A stretch of 64,000 nt of DNA from Nocardia rhizosphaerihabitans (GTDB lineage: Bacteria > Actinomycetota > Actinomycetes > Mycobacteriales > Mycobacteriaceae): positions 132,697-196,696 of the forward strand of contig NZ_BMNE01000010.1 in assembly GCF_014646295.1 (NCBI RefSeq), written 5' to 3'. A model generated the notes under the pieces. It worked only from the letters and a program-made list of their open reading frames with translations. It searched no databases and was not told the origin of the DNA. The first letter of the stretch is position 1. Each line of letters starts with the position of its first letter. Positions 51,658 to 59,436 of this stretch are shown here, one piece after another. Position numbers and translations under genes: made by a program.

Positions 51658-52518
51658 CTATCCCGAGATCCGGATACCCGGGTCGACGCCCCAGATAGCC
51701 ATGGTGAGAAGCAGATTGAGGAAGACGACCACGATGATCGTCATCTTGATGGCCCGGCCCGCCGCGACGCCGACACCCTCGGGACCACCGGCGGCGATAT
51801 AGCCGTAGTGGCATTGGATGAACGTCGCGACGAGCACGAACGCGACCGCCTTGAGCACCGAGTACACGATGTCGCCCGGGTCGAGGAACTGGTGGAAGTA
51901 ATGGTCGTAGGTGCCTATCCCGCTGCCGCCGAGGAAGAACACGGTCACCTTGGTGGAGAGATAGGCGATCGCCATGCCGATGCTGTAGAGCGGCAGGATC
52001 GCTACCGTCGCGGCCAGCATGCGCGTGGTGATCAGGTAGGGGAGCGGGCGGATGGCCATCGACTCCAGCGCGTCGATCTCCTCCGCGATCCGCATCGAAC
52101 CGATCTGCGCGGTGAACCGGCACCCGGCCTGGGCCGCGAAGGCGATCGTCGCCAGCAGCGGGGCGAGCTCACGGGTGGTGGCGAAACCGGAGATGGCGCC
52201 GGTGAGCGGGCTCATGGTCAGCAGATCCAGCGCTGTATGCGATTCCATCCCGACAGTGACCCCGCCGAAGCCGCACAGGATGAGTACCACGCCCACCGTC
52301 CCGCCGCCCACCACCAGAGCGCCGTTGCCCCAGGTGACGTCGACGATCAGCCGCACGACCTCTTTGCGGTAGTGCCGCAGGACGAACGGGATCGCGAGCA
52401 GCGCGTCGATGAACACCATGCCCTGGTGTCCCAGACGGACATTGGCATCGGCGAGCGGCTGGGCCGCCTGCCGCAGCGCACGCCATGGCCGCAGGGCGGG
52501 TGGCAGGTAGCTCGCCAT
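51658..52518 (-). CDS. yrbEB: YrbE-family ABC permease B of the mce operon
   Basis: This 286-aa permease is the MlaE-like integral membrane partner of the Mce proteins and works with a shared Mkl/MceG ATPase, which is not encoded here. It has about five helices, with the GVTVGMESHTALDLL and RIAEEIDALESMAIRPLPYLI motif, the EExDAL coupling element typical of the family. ATG directly abuts the yrbEA stop, and mceA starts right after its own. Confidence 0.94.
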   Translation of the reverse strand: MASYLPPALRPWRALRQAAQPLADANVRLGHQGMVFIDALLAIPFVLRHYRKEVVRLIVDVTWGNGALVVGGGTVGVVLILCGFGGVTVGMESHTALDLLTMSPLTGAISGFATTRELAPLLATIAFAAQAGCRFTAQIGSMRIAEEIDALESMAIRPLPYLITTRMLAATVAILPLYSIGMAIAYLSTKVTVFFLGGSGIGTYDHYFHQFLDPGDIVYSVLKAVAFVLVATFIQCHYGYIAAGGPEGVGVAAGRAIKMTIIVVVFLNLLLTMAIWGVDPGIRISG

Positions 52519-53385
52519 CTAGAGCACCTTCGACGGAAACACGGTGTTGTAGATCTGCGTCAGCGCGATATTGGCCGCGAACAGCACGATCGCCGAACTG
52601 ACCACCGCCGAGTTGACCGCGTTCGCGACGCCGCCGGGGCCGCCCTTGGTGTGCAGTCCCGCATCGCAGGCGATGATCGCGGTGAGCGCGCCGAACACCG
52701 CCGCTTTCACGATCGCGACCAGCAGGTCGCTCGCGACGGCGAACGAGGCGAACGTGCTGATGTAGGAACCCGGTGTGCCGTCCTGGATGAAGACGTTGAA
52801 CACGTATCCCGTGGCGAAACCGATGAAGACGACGAACCCGCACAGCAGCATGCTCACCGACACCGCGGCCAGCAGGCGCGGCGCGACCAGCCTGCGCACC
52901 GGGTCGACGCCCATCACCCGCATGGCGTCGATCTCCTCACGGATGGTGCGGGAGCCGAGATCCGCGCAGATCGAGGAGCCGACCGCGCCGGCGATCATCA
53001 GCGAGGTCACCAGCGGCGCGCCCTGCCGGATGATGCCGAGGCCGTTGACCGCGCCGATGAAGGTGGTCGCGCCGACCTGGCCGACCAGCGAACCGATCTG
53101 GATCGACACGACCACCGCGACCGGGATGGCGACCAACAGCGTCGGCGTGGCTGAGACACCCGCCATGAACGAGCATTGACGCAGGAATTCCCGCAGCGGA
53201 AACCGGCGATGGACCAGCGCGAGGACCAGCTCGGCGGTAGCGCGCCAGCCCATCCTGACCTGCCTGCCCGCTGTCTCGATCGACTGCTGCGGATGGGCAC
53301 GCCACCAGTGGGTGCCGAATTCGACGACGAGCTCGCGATCCGTTGGTGTACTGGCTGTTTCAACTGTCGCGACGATGACGATCAC
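52519..53385 (-). CDS. yrbEA: YrbE-family ABC permease A of the mce operon
   Basis: This is the first gene of the mce operon. From GTG 53385 (VIVIVATVETA) it encodes 288 aa; an N-terminal extension of about 50 residues precedes the MlaE-like core, whose hallmarks are FIGAVNGLGIIRQGAPLV and RTIREEIDAMRVMGVDPVRRLV. A longer frame upstream runs through the palindromes of the control region, so this start is preferred. Helices resemble those of YrbEB. Confidence 0.9.
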   Translation of the reverse strand: MIVIVATVETASTPTDRELVVEFGTHWWRAHPQQSIETAGRQVRMGWRATAELVLALVHRRFPLREFLRQCSFMAGVSATPTLLVAIPVAVVVSIQIGSLVGQVGATTFIGAVNGLGIIRQGAPLVTSLMIAGAVGSSICADLGSRTIREEIDAMRVMGVDPVRRLVAPRLLAAVSVSMLLCGFVVFIGFATGYVFNVFIQDGTPGSYISTFASFAVASDLLVAIVKAAVFGALTAIIACDAGLHTKGGPGGVANAVNSAVVSSAIVLFAANIALTQIYNTVFPSKVL

Positions 53386-53537
53386 CCCGGTTCCGGTGCG
53401 GCCGCCGTCCTGCGCGACCAGAGCTGACTGAAGCGCTACGCGACCGTAGCTATCAATTTCTACGGTGGTGTAGCCAACAGTCTGAGACAGTAACAATAGC
53501 CCGTTCGGCTGTCTCCGAATTGGGGCATGATCGCTGC
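53386..53537. promoter_or_regulatory. Divergent control region between the mce operon and its TetR gene
   Basis: It contains a perfect palindrome GCTACG-CGAC-CGTAGC (53435-53450) and a wider inverted repeat GAGACAG / CTGTCTC (53484-53490 and 53509-53515). CTACGGTGGTGTAG at 53460-53473 is another CTAC/GTAG dyad. The stretch is AT-richer than the genes. These are probable operator sites for the divergent TetR-type regulator. Confidence 0.6.
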
Positions 53538-54221
53538 GTGAGTGTGCAGCGGAAGTCGACCGGGGTGTGGCAGGTGTCGGGTGCCGGACGACCCCGGGGG
53601 CGCAATGCGCCCCGGCTGCCACCCGCGCAGCGCCGGGAGCAGCTTCTCGATGCCGCCTTGCGCGTCGTCGCCCGCGACGGGCTGGCCCGGTTGACGATGC
53701 AGGCGGTCGCGCAGGAGGCGGGTGTCGCCAAGCCGGTGCTGTACGCGCTGTTCCCGGCGGCGCCGGAATTGGTCGCGGCGCTGCTGCGGCGCGAACACGC
53801 GGCCGGGATGGCGCAGGTGTTCGCGGCGATGCCCGCGGATCTGCGTGGCACCGATCCCGACGAGGAGTTCGTCGCGGCGCTGATGGCGTTCCTCGACTCG
53901 GTGGCCGCCGACCCGTCGCGCTGGCGGTTGATCCTGCTGCCCAGTGACGGTGCGCCCGTGGGCTATCGGGAACTTCTCGGCGCGGCCAGGGACGAGATGC
54001 TGTGCCGCGGTATCGAATTGCTCGGTCAGGGGCTGCGATTACGGGGCGGCGTCGCCGAGGTGGACGTGGAACTGATCGGTCACACGCTGTTCGGCTTCGC
54101 CGAGACACTGGGCAGGATGGTGCTGTCCGACGCGCAACGGTTTCCGCCGGCGCGGTTGCGTCCGGTGGTGCATTCCCTGTTGCGGACCGTGCCGAGGGCG
54201 CCGCGCGACGACGCCGGGTGA
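53538..54221 (+). CDS. TetR-family regulator divergent from the mce operon
   Basis: This 227-aa protein has a basic, Gly/Arg-rich N-terminal arm (GAGRPRGRNAPRLPP) and a TetR helix-turn-helix (LLDAALRVVARDGLARLTMQAVAQEAGVAKPVLYALFP). GTG at 53538 is the chosen start. TetR proteins beside mce operons (as Mce3R and KstR show) often control them, so this protein probably represses the divergent mce operon. It converges on the epimerase gene 11 bases away. Confidence 0.87.
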   Translation: MSVQRKSTGVWQVSGAGRPRGRNAPRLPPAQRREQLLDAALRVVARDGLARLTMQAVAQEAGVAKPVLYALFPAAPELVAALLRREHAAGMAQVFAAMPADLRGTDPDEEFVAALMAFLDSVAADPSRWRLILLPSDGAPVGYRELLGAARDEMLCRGIELLGQGLRLRGGVAEVDVELIGHTLFGFAETLGRMVLSDAQRFPPARLRPVVHSLLRTVPRAPRDDAG

Positions 54222-54232
54222 GATGGCCGAAT

Positions 54233-55039
54233 TCAGTTCGGCGACAACCGCCGCCAGGTCCAGTCGACGCGGATGTCGAGCGGCGAGTCGGGGGTCACCA
54301 TCCTGGGGTCGGTGTTCACGCCGTCGGGCGGGCCGGATTGGGCCTCCACCGACAGTGATTCCTCCGGCAGCGTCCAGACGACCACGTCGGGAACCCGGCT
54401 GCTGATCGTGAGTTCGAGGAAGCCGGGCCAGGTCAGTCGAACGAGGACGCCGTCGGGCATGCCGAAACAGTCGTCCCACGGTGGCGGGGTCGGCGCGATG
54501 TGGCGGCCGGTGGGCAGGAAGTCCGCGCCGCGCTCGTACTGCCAGGCGGGCCGGAAGTCGACTGCGAGTGGTCCGGTGGCAGGCGGCAGCTCGCGCAGGA
54601 ACCACGGATGCCAACCGCCCTGCGCGGGGAAGGGGTCGTGGTCGGTGGCGATGCGCAGCGACAGGGTGAGACCGGTGTCGGTGAGGGCGAACCTCTGGGT
54701 GACGGTGCCCGCGAACGGCCACGGGTCGGTCAGCCGGTGCCGCAGTGTCGCCTCGGTCGCCGACGCGGAGACGACCTCCCACGCGCCGTCGCGGGCGGTG
54801 CCATGGATGCTGTGTGGCGGATTGTTGATCGGCATCCGGTAGGTCTGGTCACCGACGGTGAAGGTGCCGTAGCCGAGCCTGCCCGCCCACGGAGCCATGA
54901 CGAAACAGCCTGTCCCCGGGTCCTGCCGCAGCAGCTCGGTGCCGTCGACGGTGAGGCTGTGCAGTGCGCCGCCGTCTCCCGGCGCGATGACGAGTCGTGC
55001 TTTGCCTGCGTCGAGCTGCACGTCGTCGTCGGCGGTCAT
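54233..55039 (-). CDS. Aldose 1-epimerase (GalM-type mutarotase)
   Basis: This 268-aa protein has the galactose-mutarotase fold with NNPPHSIHG (catalytic His region), AQGGWHPWF (second His) and an acidic C-terminal region with LSVEAQSGPPDG containing the likely base Glu. It interconverts the anomers of an aldose; the specific sugar is not clear. It is a stand-alone gene, not part of a galactose operon. Confidence 0.87.
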   Translation of the reverse strand: MTADDDVQLDAGKARLVIAPGDGGALHSLTVDGTELLRQDPGTGCFVMAPWAGRLGYGTFTVGDQTYRMPINNPPHSIHGTARDGAWEVVSASATEATLRHRLTDPWPFAGTVTQRFALTDTGLTLSLRIATDHDPFPAQGGWHPWFLRELPPATGPLAVDFRPAWQYERGADFLPTGRHIAPTPPPWDDCFGMPDGVLVRLTWPGFLELTISSRVPDVVVWTLPEESLSVEAQSGPPDGVNTDPRMVTPDSPLDIRVDWTWRRLSPN

Positions 55040-55089
55040 GCGGGGAGACTAGCGGCGCGCTCCGGTCGGTGGCGGGAGCCCACGCCGGA

Positions 55090-55245
55090 TCAGGCGAACG
55101 GGTACTGACCGCCGCCCGCGCCGCCGCCCGGATTGTTCGGAGTCGCGACGTCGATGATGTCCTGCACCAGTTCGACGACGGCCCGGCCGACATCGAGCAC
55201 GCCGTTGCCGAGGGTGGAGAATTCCTGCGCGATGTAGTGGAGCAT
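55090..55245 (-). CDS. Small leaderless helical peptide (51 aa), porin-like candidate
   Basis: From ATG 55245 with GAGGA upstream this encodes 51 aa: MLHYIAQEFSTLGNGVLDVG followed by RAVVELVQDIIDVATP and a Gly-rich end PNNPGGGAGGGQYPFA. It is a single amphipathic helix without a signal peptide. Two more peptides of the same size and style lie upstream on the same strand. All three resemble the short PorA/PorH-type channel peptides of the corynebacterial mycomembrane; that is a resemblance in style, not a demonstrated homology. Confidence 0.65.
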   Translation of the reverse strand: MLHYIAQEFSTLGNGVLDVGRAVVELVQDIIDVATPNNPGGGAGGGQYPFA

Positions 55246-55455
55246 CTTGTTCGTCCTCACGTTTGGCGAGCCGAATAGTGCTCTCCCAGAGTGCCACACG
55301 TGGACGCGAAGGTGTCGGGTGTCGGGCGATCCGCGGTGGCGCCGAAGTGTCCTCCCACCGGGCTACGCGCAGTTCGGGCCGCATATTCCCGGTGTGCCAC
55401 AAACTTTCGATCCGGACCGCTTCGAGCCGATACCCGACCCCAGAAGCTCCGATGA

Positions 55456-55569
55456 GGTGTGGCCGGAGCGGACGGCACCGTGCGTGACAGCGTGCTGTTC
55501 TCGATCACCAGCGAGGACTGGCCCCGGGTGCGGTCGTCGCTCGACAGCCGCCTTCGCTCGATCCGGTGA
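55456..55569 (+). pseudogene. C-terminal remnant of a GNAT acetyltransferase
   Basis: A 37-residue open stretch reads GVAGADGTVRDSVLFSITSE, then DWPRVRSSLDSRLRS and a stop. The RDSVLFSIT-xxDWPxVR pattern is the usual C-terminal end of RimJ/RimL-type GNAT proteins. The frame is closed by a stop just upstream and the catalytic core is missing, so this is probably debris. It fills most of the 324-base gap between two small peptide genes; the rest of that gap shows nothing I can support. Confidence 0.4.
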
Positions 55570-55704
55570 TCAGGAGGCGAGGAAGTTCAGGATCGCCAGA
55601 GCCAGGGGTGCGGAGAGGTCGAAGAGGACCCGCCCGATGGCCAGGCCGACGGTGGCGCCGGATTCGTAGTGGTCGGACAGAAATTGCAGGATCGCGTCCT
55701 CCAT
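55570..55704 (-). CDS. Small leaderless helical peptide (44 aa), PorA-like candidate
   Basis: ATG 55704 is preceded by GGGAG. The 44-aa product is MEDAILQFLSDHYESGATVG, then LAIGRVLFDLSAPLALAILN and FLAS. Acidic N-terminus, F-L near position 8, and a Gly-rich helical core with no signal peptide closely parallel PorA of Corynebacterium glutamicum (45 aa, starting MEN). It is the middle of three such genes; the ribosome site and codon use support real translation. Confidence 0.65.
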   Translation of the reverse strand: MEDAILQFLSDHYESGATVGLAIGRVLFDLSAPLALAILNFLAS

Positions 55705-55738
55705 GATGTGCTCCCTGTGCTGGTACGGACTCGGCTGG

Positions 55739-55879
55739 TCAGGCGAAGTAGCCCTGGAGGATCGGCGTGCCGAGGTCGATGACCAGCTTGGCGACCGTCA
55801 ACCCGAAATTGCCGAGTCCGATGACGACGGCCCCGATCAGGTCGTAGTTCGCCTCGGCGAAATCACGTAGCTGCTGCAT
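55739..55879 (-). CDS. Small leaderless helical peptide (46 aa), porin-like candidate
   Basis: ATG 55879 has GAGGAG five bases upstream. The 46-aa peptide runs MQQLRDFAEANYDLIGAVV, IGLGNFGLTVAKLVIDLGT, PILQGYFA: an amphipathic or membrane-active helix with no signal peptide. It shares with the 44-aa peptide an aromatic-acidic N-terminal segment (FxEANYDxxG versus FLSDHYESG) and a G-rich core. It is first in the run and divergent from argG. Confidence 0.65.
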   Translation of the reverse strand: MQQLRDFAEANYDLIGAVVIGLGNFGLTVAKLVIDLGTPILQGYFA

Positions 55880-56031
55880 GTTCACTCCTCGACCCCGACC
55901 GATGGCTGGTTGTGTGACCAGCGTCTCACAGAAGGTGCTTGCTGCCAAGTTGCTGTTGCAATGTATCCGCAGGTGGCAGGCGATTTCAGTGGGATGCCCG
56001 GCATGAATCGATGCGGCACTCACCCCCGGGT

Positions 56032-56063
56032 ATGAATGAGATTGCATCATCGTGCATAATCAT
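56032..56063. promoter_or_regulatory. ARG-box-like operator upstream of argG
   Basis: Core TTGCATCATCGTGCATAA (56042-56059) lies about 100 bases before the argG start. It matches 29 of 32 positions with the element before argC (36509-36540). The conservation outside any shared gene points to ArgR binding and gives argGH its own arginine-controlled promoter after separation from argCJBDFR. Confidence 0.85.
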
Positions 56064-56160
56064 TTGCAGCAGCGGCGCGAGCCGACCGGCGGCCGGAGCA
56101 TTCATACTGCTCGAGGCAGCCCGTGCAGATGACGTACACACTTCGAGGAGCACAACAGAC

Positions 56161-57363
56161 ATGTCCGATCGCGTCGTACTCGCCTACTCCGGTGGGCTTG
56201 ACACCTCCGTCGCCATCAGCTGGATCGCGAAGGAGACCGGTTCCGAGGTGGTGGCCGTTGCCATCGACCTGGGCCAGGGTGGCGAGGACATGAACGTGGT
56301 GCGCCAGCGCGCGCTGGACTGCGGCGCCGTGGAGGCCATCGTGGTCGACGCGCGCGACGAGTTTGCCGACCAGTACTGCCTGCCCACCATCCAGGCCAAC
56401 GCCATGTACATGGGCCAGTACCCACTGGTCTCGGCCATCAGCCGCCCGCTGATCGTCAAGCACCTGGTCGAGGCCGCCAAGTTCCATAACGCCACCACCG
56501 TCTCGCACGGCTGCACCGGCAAGGGCAACGACCAGGTCCGCTTCGAGGTCGGCATCGGCGCCCTGGCGCCGGACCTGGAGGTCATCGCCCCGGTCCGCGA
56601 CTACGCCTGGACCCGGGAGAAGGCCATCGCCTTCGCCGAGCAGAACAACCTGCCGATCAACGTCACCAAGAAGTCGCCGTTCTCGATCGACCAGAACGTG
56701 TGGGGCCGCGCCGTCGAGACCGGCTTCCTCGAGGACCTGTGGAACGCGCCGACCAAGGACGTCTACGACTACACCGCCGACCCGACGGTGAACTTCGAGG
56801 CGCCCGACGAGGTCATCATCACCTTCGACAAGGGTGTGCCGGTCGCCATCGACGGTCGCCAGGTCACCGTGCTGCAAGCCATCGAGGAGATGAACACCCG
56901 CGCCGGTCGCCAGGGCGTCGGCCGCCTCGACATGGTCGAGGACCGGCTCGTCGGCATCAAGAGCCGCGAGATCTACGAGGCGCCGGGCGCCATCGCGCTG
57001 ATCACCGCGCACCAGGCCCTGGAGAACGTCACCATCGAGCGCGAGCTGGGCCGCTACAAGCGCCAGGTCGAGCAGCGCTGGGGCGAGCTGGCCTACGACG
57101 GCCTGTGGTTCTCCCCGCTCAAGCGCGCCCTCGACGCGTTCGTGCAGGACACCCAGCAGCACGTCACCGGCGACATCCGGATGGTGCTGCACGGTGGTTC
57201 CGCCGTGGTCAACGGCCGCCGCTCCGAGCAGTCGCTCTACGACTTCAACCTGGCCACCTACGACGAGGGCGACACCTTCGACCAGTCGCTGGCCAAGGGC
57301 TTCGTGCAGATCCACGGCCTGTCCTCGAAGGTCGCCGCCCGCCGCGACCTCAACCAGAAGTAG
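56161..57363 (+). CDS. argG: Argininosuccinate synthase
   Basis: ArgG joins citrulline and aspartate with ATP. This 400-aa enzyme has the PP-loop AYSGGLDTS (residues 8-16), CTGKGNDQVRFE, and SPFSIDQNVWGR. ATG 56161 (MSDRVVLAYSG) matches family N-termini; upstream frames run through the ARG box and leader. A strong hairpin follows, then argH 221 bases downstream. Confidence 0.97.
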   Translation: MSDRVVLAYSGGLDTSVAISWIAKETGSEVVAVAIDLGQGGEDMNVVRQRALDCGAVEAIVVDARDEFADQYCLPTIQANAMYMGQYPLVSAISRPLIVKHLVEAAKFHNATTVSHGCTGKGNDQVRFEVGIGALAPDLEVIAPVRDYAWTREKAIAFAEQNNLPINVTKKSPFSIDQNVWGRAVETGFLEDLWNAPTKDVYDYTADPTVNFEAPDEVIITFDKGVPVAIDGRQVTVLQAIEEMNTRAGRQGVGRLDMVEDRLVGIKSREIYEAPGAIALITAHQALENVTIERELGRYKRQVEQRWGELAYDGLWFSPLKRALDAFVQDTQQHVTGDIRMVLHGGSAVVNGRRSEQSLYDFNLATYDEGDTFDQSLAKGFVQIHGLSSKVAARRDLNQK

Positions 57364-57382
57364 GAAGTAAGTAGGCTCCCCC

Positions 57383-57416
57383 GCCTCCCCGCGACTTTTG
57401 CCGGTCGTGGGGAGGC
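57383..57416 (+). terminator. Hairpin terminator-like element after argG
   Basis: Arms GCCTCCCCGCGAC (57383-57395) and GTCGTGGGGAGGC (57404-57416) pair over 13 positions with one G-U wobble and an 8-base loop. Located 20 bases after the argG stop, it could end or attenuate transcription before argH. Confidence 0.6.
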
Positions 57417-57584
57417 TGCCGCTATTCCTATCGGGCTCACCCGAAGCGCCTGTTCTTGGCGTACCCGGTGAGTTACCCATGTTCTCGCTAGATCAGGCGG
57501 CAACCGTAGGCTCGATGCGGTTGCCCGTCTGTGCGCGGCAGCCGTTCTGCGCCGTAACCGCCGACACCCAGGAGAGGGCACACG

Positions 57585-59003
57585 ATGACCCATAGTGGAA
57601 CCAACGAAGGTGCGCTCTGGGGTGGGCGATTCGCGTCCGGCCCCGCCGAGGCGATGGCGGCGCTGAGCAAATCGACCCATTTCGACTGGGCGCTGGCTCC
57701 CTATGACATCCGCGCGTCCAAGGCGCATGCTCGCGTGCTGCACAAGGCGGGGCTGCTCTCCGACGAGGACCTGACCGGCATGCTCGCCGGGCTGGAAGCG
57801 CTCGCCGCCGACGTCGCCTCGGGCGCCTACGGTCCCGCCGACTCCGACGAGGACGTGCACGGTGCGCTCGAGCGCGGGCTGATCGAGCGGGTCGGCACCG
57901 AACTCGGTGGCCGGCTGCGGGCGGGCCGTTCGCGCAACGACCAGGTCGCCACCCTGTTCCGCATGTGGCTGCGTGACGGTGTGCGCCGGGTCGCCGCCGG
58001 TGTGCTCGATGTGGTCGATGCGCTCGTCGGCCAGGCCGCCGCGCACCCGGACGCGGTAATGCCGGGCAAGACCCACCTGCAGGCCGCGCAGCCCGTGTTG
58101 CTCGCGCACCATCTGCTCGCCCACGCGCATCCGCTGCTGCGTGATCTGGAACGCCTGCGCGACTTCGACAAGCGCGCTGCCATCTCGCCGTACGGTTCGG
58201 GCGCGCTGGCCGGTTCGTCGCTGGGACTGGATCCCGAGCAGATCGCCGCCGATCTCGATTTCACCGCGTCCGCGGCCAATTCGATCGACGCGACCTCCTC
58301 GCGGGACTTCGCCGCCGAGGCCGCGTTCGTGCTCGCCATGATCGGCGTCGACCTGAGCCGGATGGCCGAAGAGGTCATCATCTGGAGCACACCGGAATTC
58401 GGTTACGTCACCCTGGCCGACGCGTGGTCGACCGGGTCGTCGATCATGCCGCAGAAGAAGAACCCCGACGTCTCCGAGCTGACGCGCGGCAAGGCGGGCC
58501 GCCTGATCGGCAACCTGACCGGTCTGCTGGCGACGTTGAAGGCGCAGCCGCTGGCCTACAACCGGGACCTGCAGGAGGACAAGGAACCCCTGTTCGACTC
58601 GGTCGCCCAGCTCGAACTGCTGCTGCCCGCCATCGCGGGCTTGGTCGGCACCCTCACCTTCCACACCGACCGGATGGCCGAACTCGCCCCCGCCGGCTTC
58701 ACCCTCGCCACCGACATCGCGGAATGGATGGTGCGCCAAGGTGTTCCGTTCCGCGTCGCCCACGAGGCCGCCGGTGCGTGTGTGCGGGTCGCCGAGGCGC
58801 GCGGTGTCGGTCTCGACGAACTGACCGACGAGGAGTTCGCCGCCGTCGACCCGTCCCTGACCGCCGGTGTGCGCGAAGTGCTCACGGTCCAGGGCTCCAT
58901 CGCCTCGCGCAATGCGCGTGGCGGCACCGCAGGCGTCCGTGTCGCCGAGCAGCTCGACGAGGTCCGCAGGACCGCCGACGACGCTCGCGCCTGGTTGCGC
59001 TGA
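57585..59003 (+). CDS. argH: Argininosuccinate lyase
   Basis: ArgH splits argininosuccinate into arginine and fumarate. This 472-aa fumarase/aspartase-superfamily enzyme has LWGGRFASGP at the N-terminus, AGRSRNDQVAT, and the signature loop GSSIMPQKKNPD around residue 285. AGGAGAGG precedes ATG. A 221-base gap with a hairpin separates it from argG. Confidence 0.97.
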   Translation: MTHSGTNEGALWGGRFASGPAEAMAALSKSTHFDWALAPYDIRASKAHARVLHKAGLLSDEDLTGMLAGLEALAADVASGAYGPADSDEDVHGALERGLIERVGTELGGRLRAGRSRNDQVATLFRMWLRDGVRRVAAGVLDVVDALVGQAAAHPDAVMPGKTHLQAAQPVLLAHHLLAHAHPLLRDLERLRDFDKRAAISPYGSGALAGSSLGLDPEQIAADLDFTASAANSIDATSSRDFAAEAAFVLAMIGVDLSRMAEEVIIWSTPEFGYVTLADAWSTGSSIMPQKKNPDVSELTRGKAGRLIGNLTGLLATLKAQPLAYNRDLQEDKEPLFDSVAQLELLLPAIAGLVGTLTFHTDRMAELAPAGFTLATDIAEWMVRQGVPFRVAHEAAGACVRVAEARGVGLDELTDEEFAAVDPSLTAGVREVLTVQGSIASRNARGGTAGVRVAEQLDEVRRTADDARAWLR

Positions 59004-59062
59004 GGTCGTACCCGTAGCCCGGTAGCGCGCGTTCTGGGCGGCCGTCCGGATAGTCTGCGGCC

Positions 59063-59386
59063 ATGACCCTGCTCTTCCTGGCACTGGCCATCGCCACCGA
59101 GGTGACTGCGACGGTGTCGCTGAAACTGTCGGAAGGCTTCACGAAACCGGCGCCGTCGATCGTCGTGGTGATCGGCTACGGTGCCGCGTTCTTCTTCCTG
59201 TCCCAGGCGTTGAGGCGGGGGATGGCGATCGGAGTCGCCTACGGCATCTGGTCGGCGGTGGGTGTGGCCGCGATCGCGGCGATCGGTGTGCTGTTCCTCG
59301 GGGAGCGGCTCACCCTGATCCAGGTCGGCGGTATCGGGCTGGTGATCCTCGGGGTGCTGGCGCTGGAACTCGGTGGGGCGCACTGA
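59063..59386 (+). CDS. SMR-family multidrug transporter
   Basis: This 107-aa protein has four membrane helices and the EmrE hallmarks: membrane-embedded Glu13 in AIATEVTATVSLK and GVAYGIWSAVGV in helix 3. SMR dimers export cationic drugs against protons, and some export guanidinium. It follows argH in the same direction after 59 bases. Confidence 0.92.
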   Translation: MTLLFLALAIATEVTATVSLKLSEGFTKPAPSIVVVIGYGAAFFFLSQALRRGMAIGVAYGIWSAVGVAAIAAIGVLFLGERLTLIQVGGIGLVILGVLALELGGAH

Positions 59387-59436
59387 TTCTGGAGCCGCAC
59401 GCTCCCTCGGGACGCCGGTGCCTCGAGGCACTGAGG

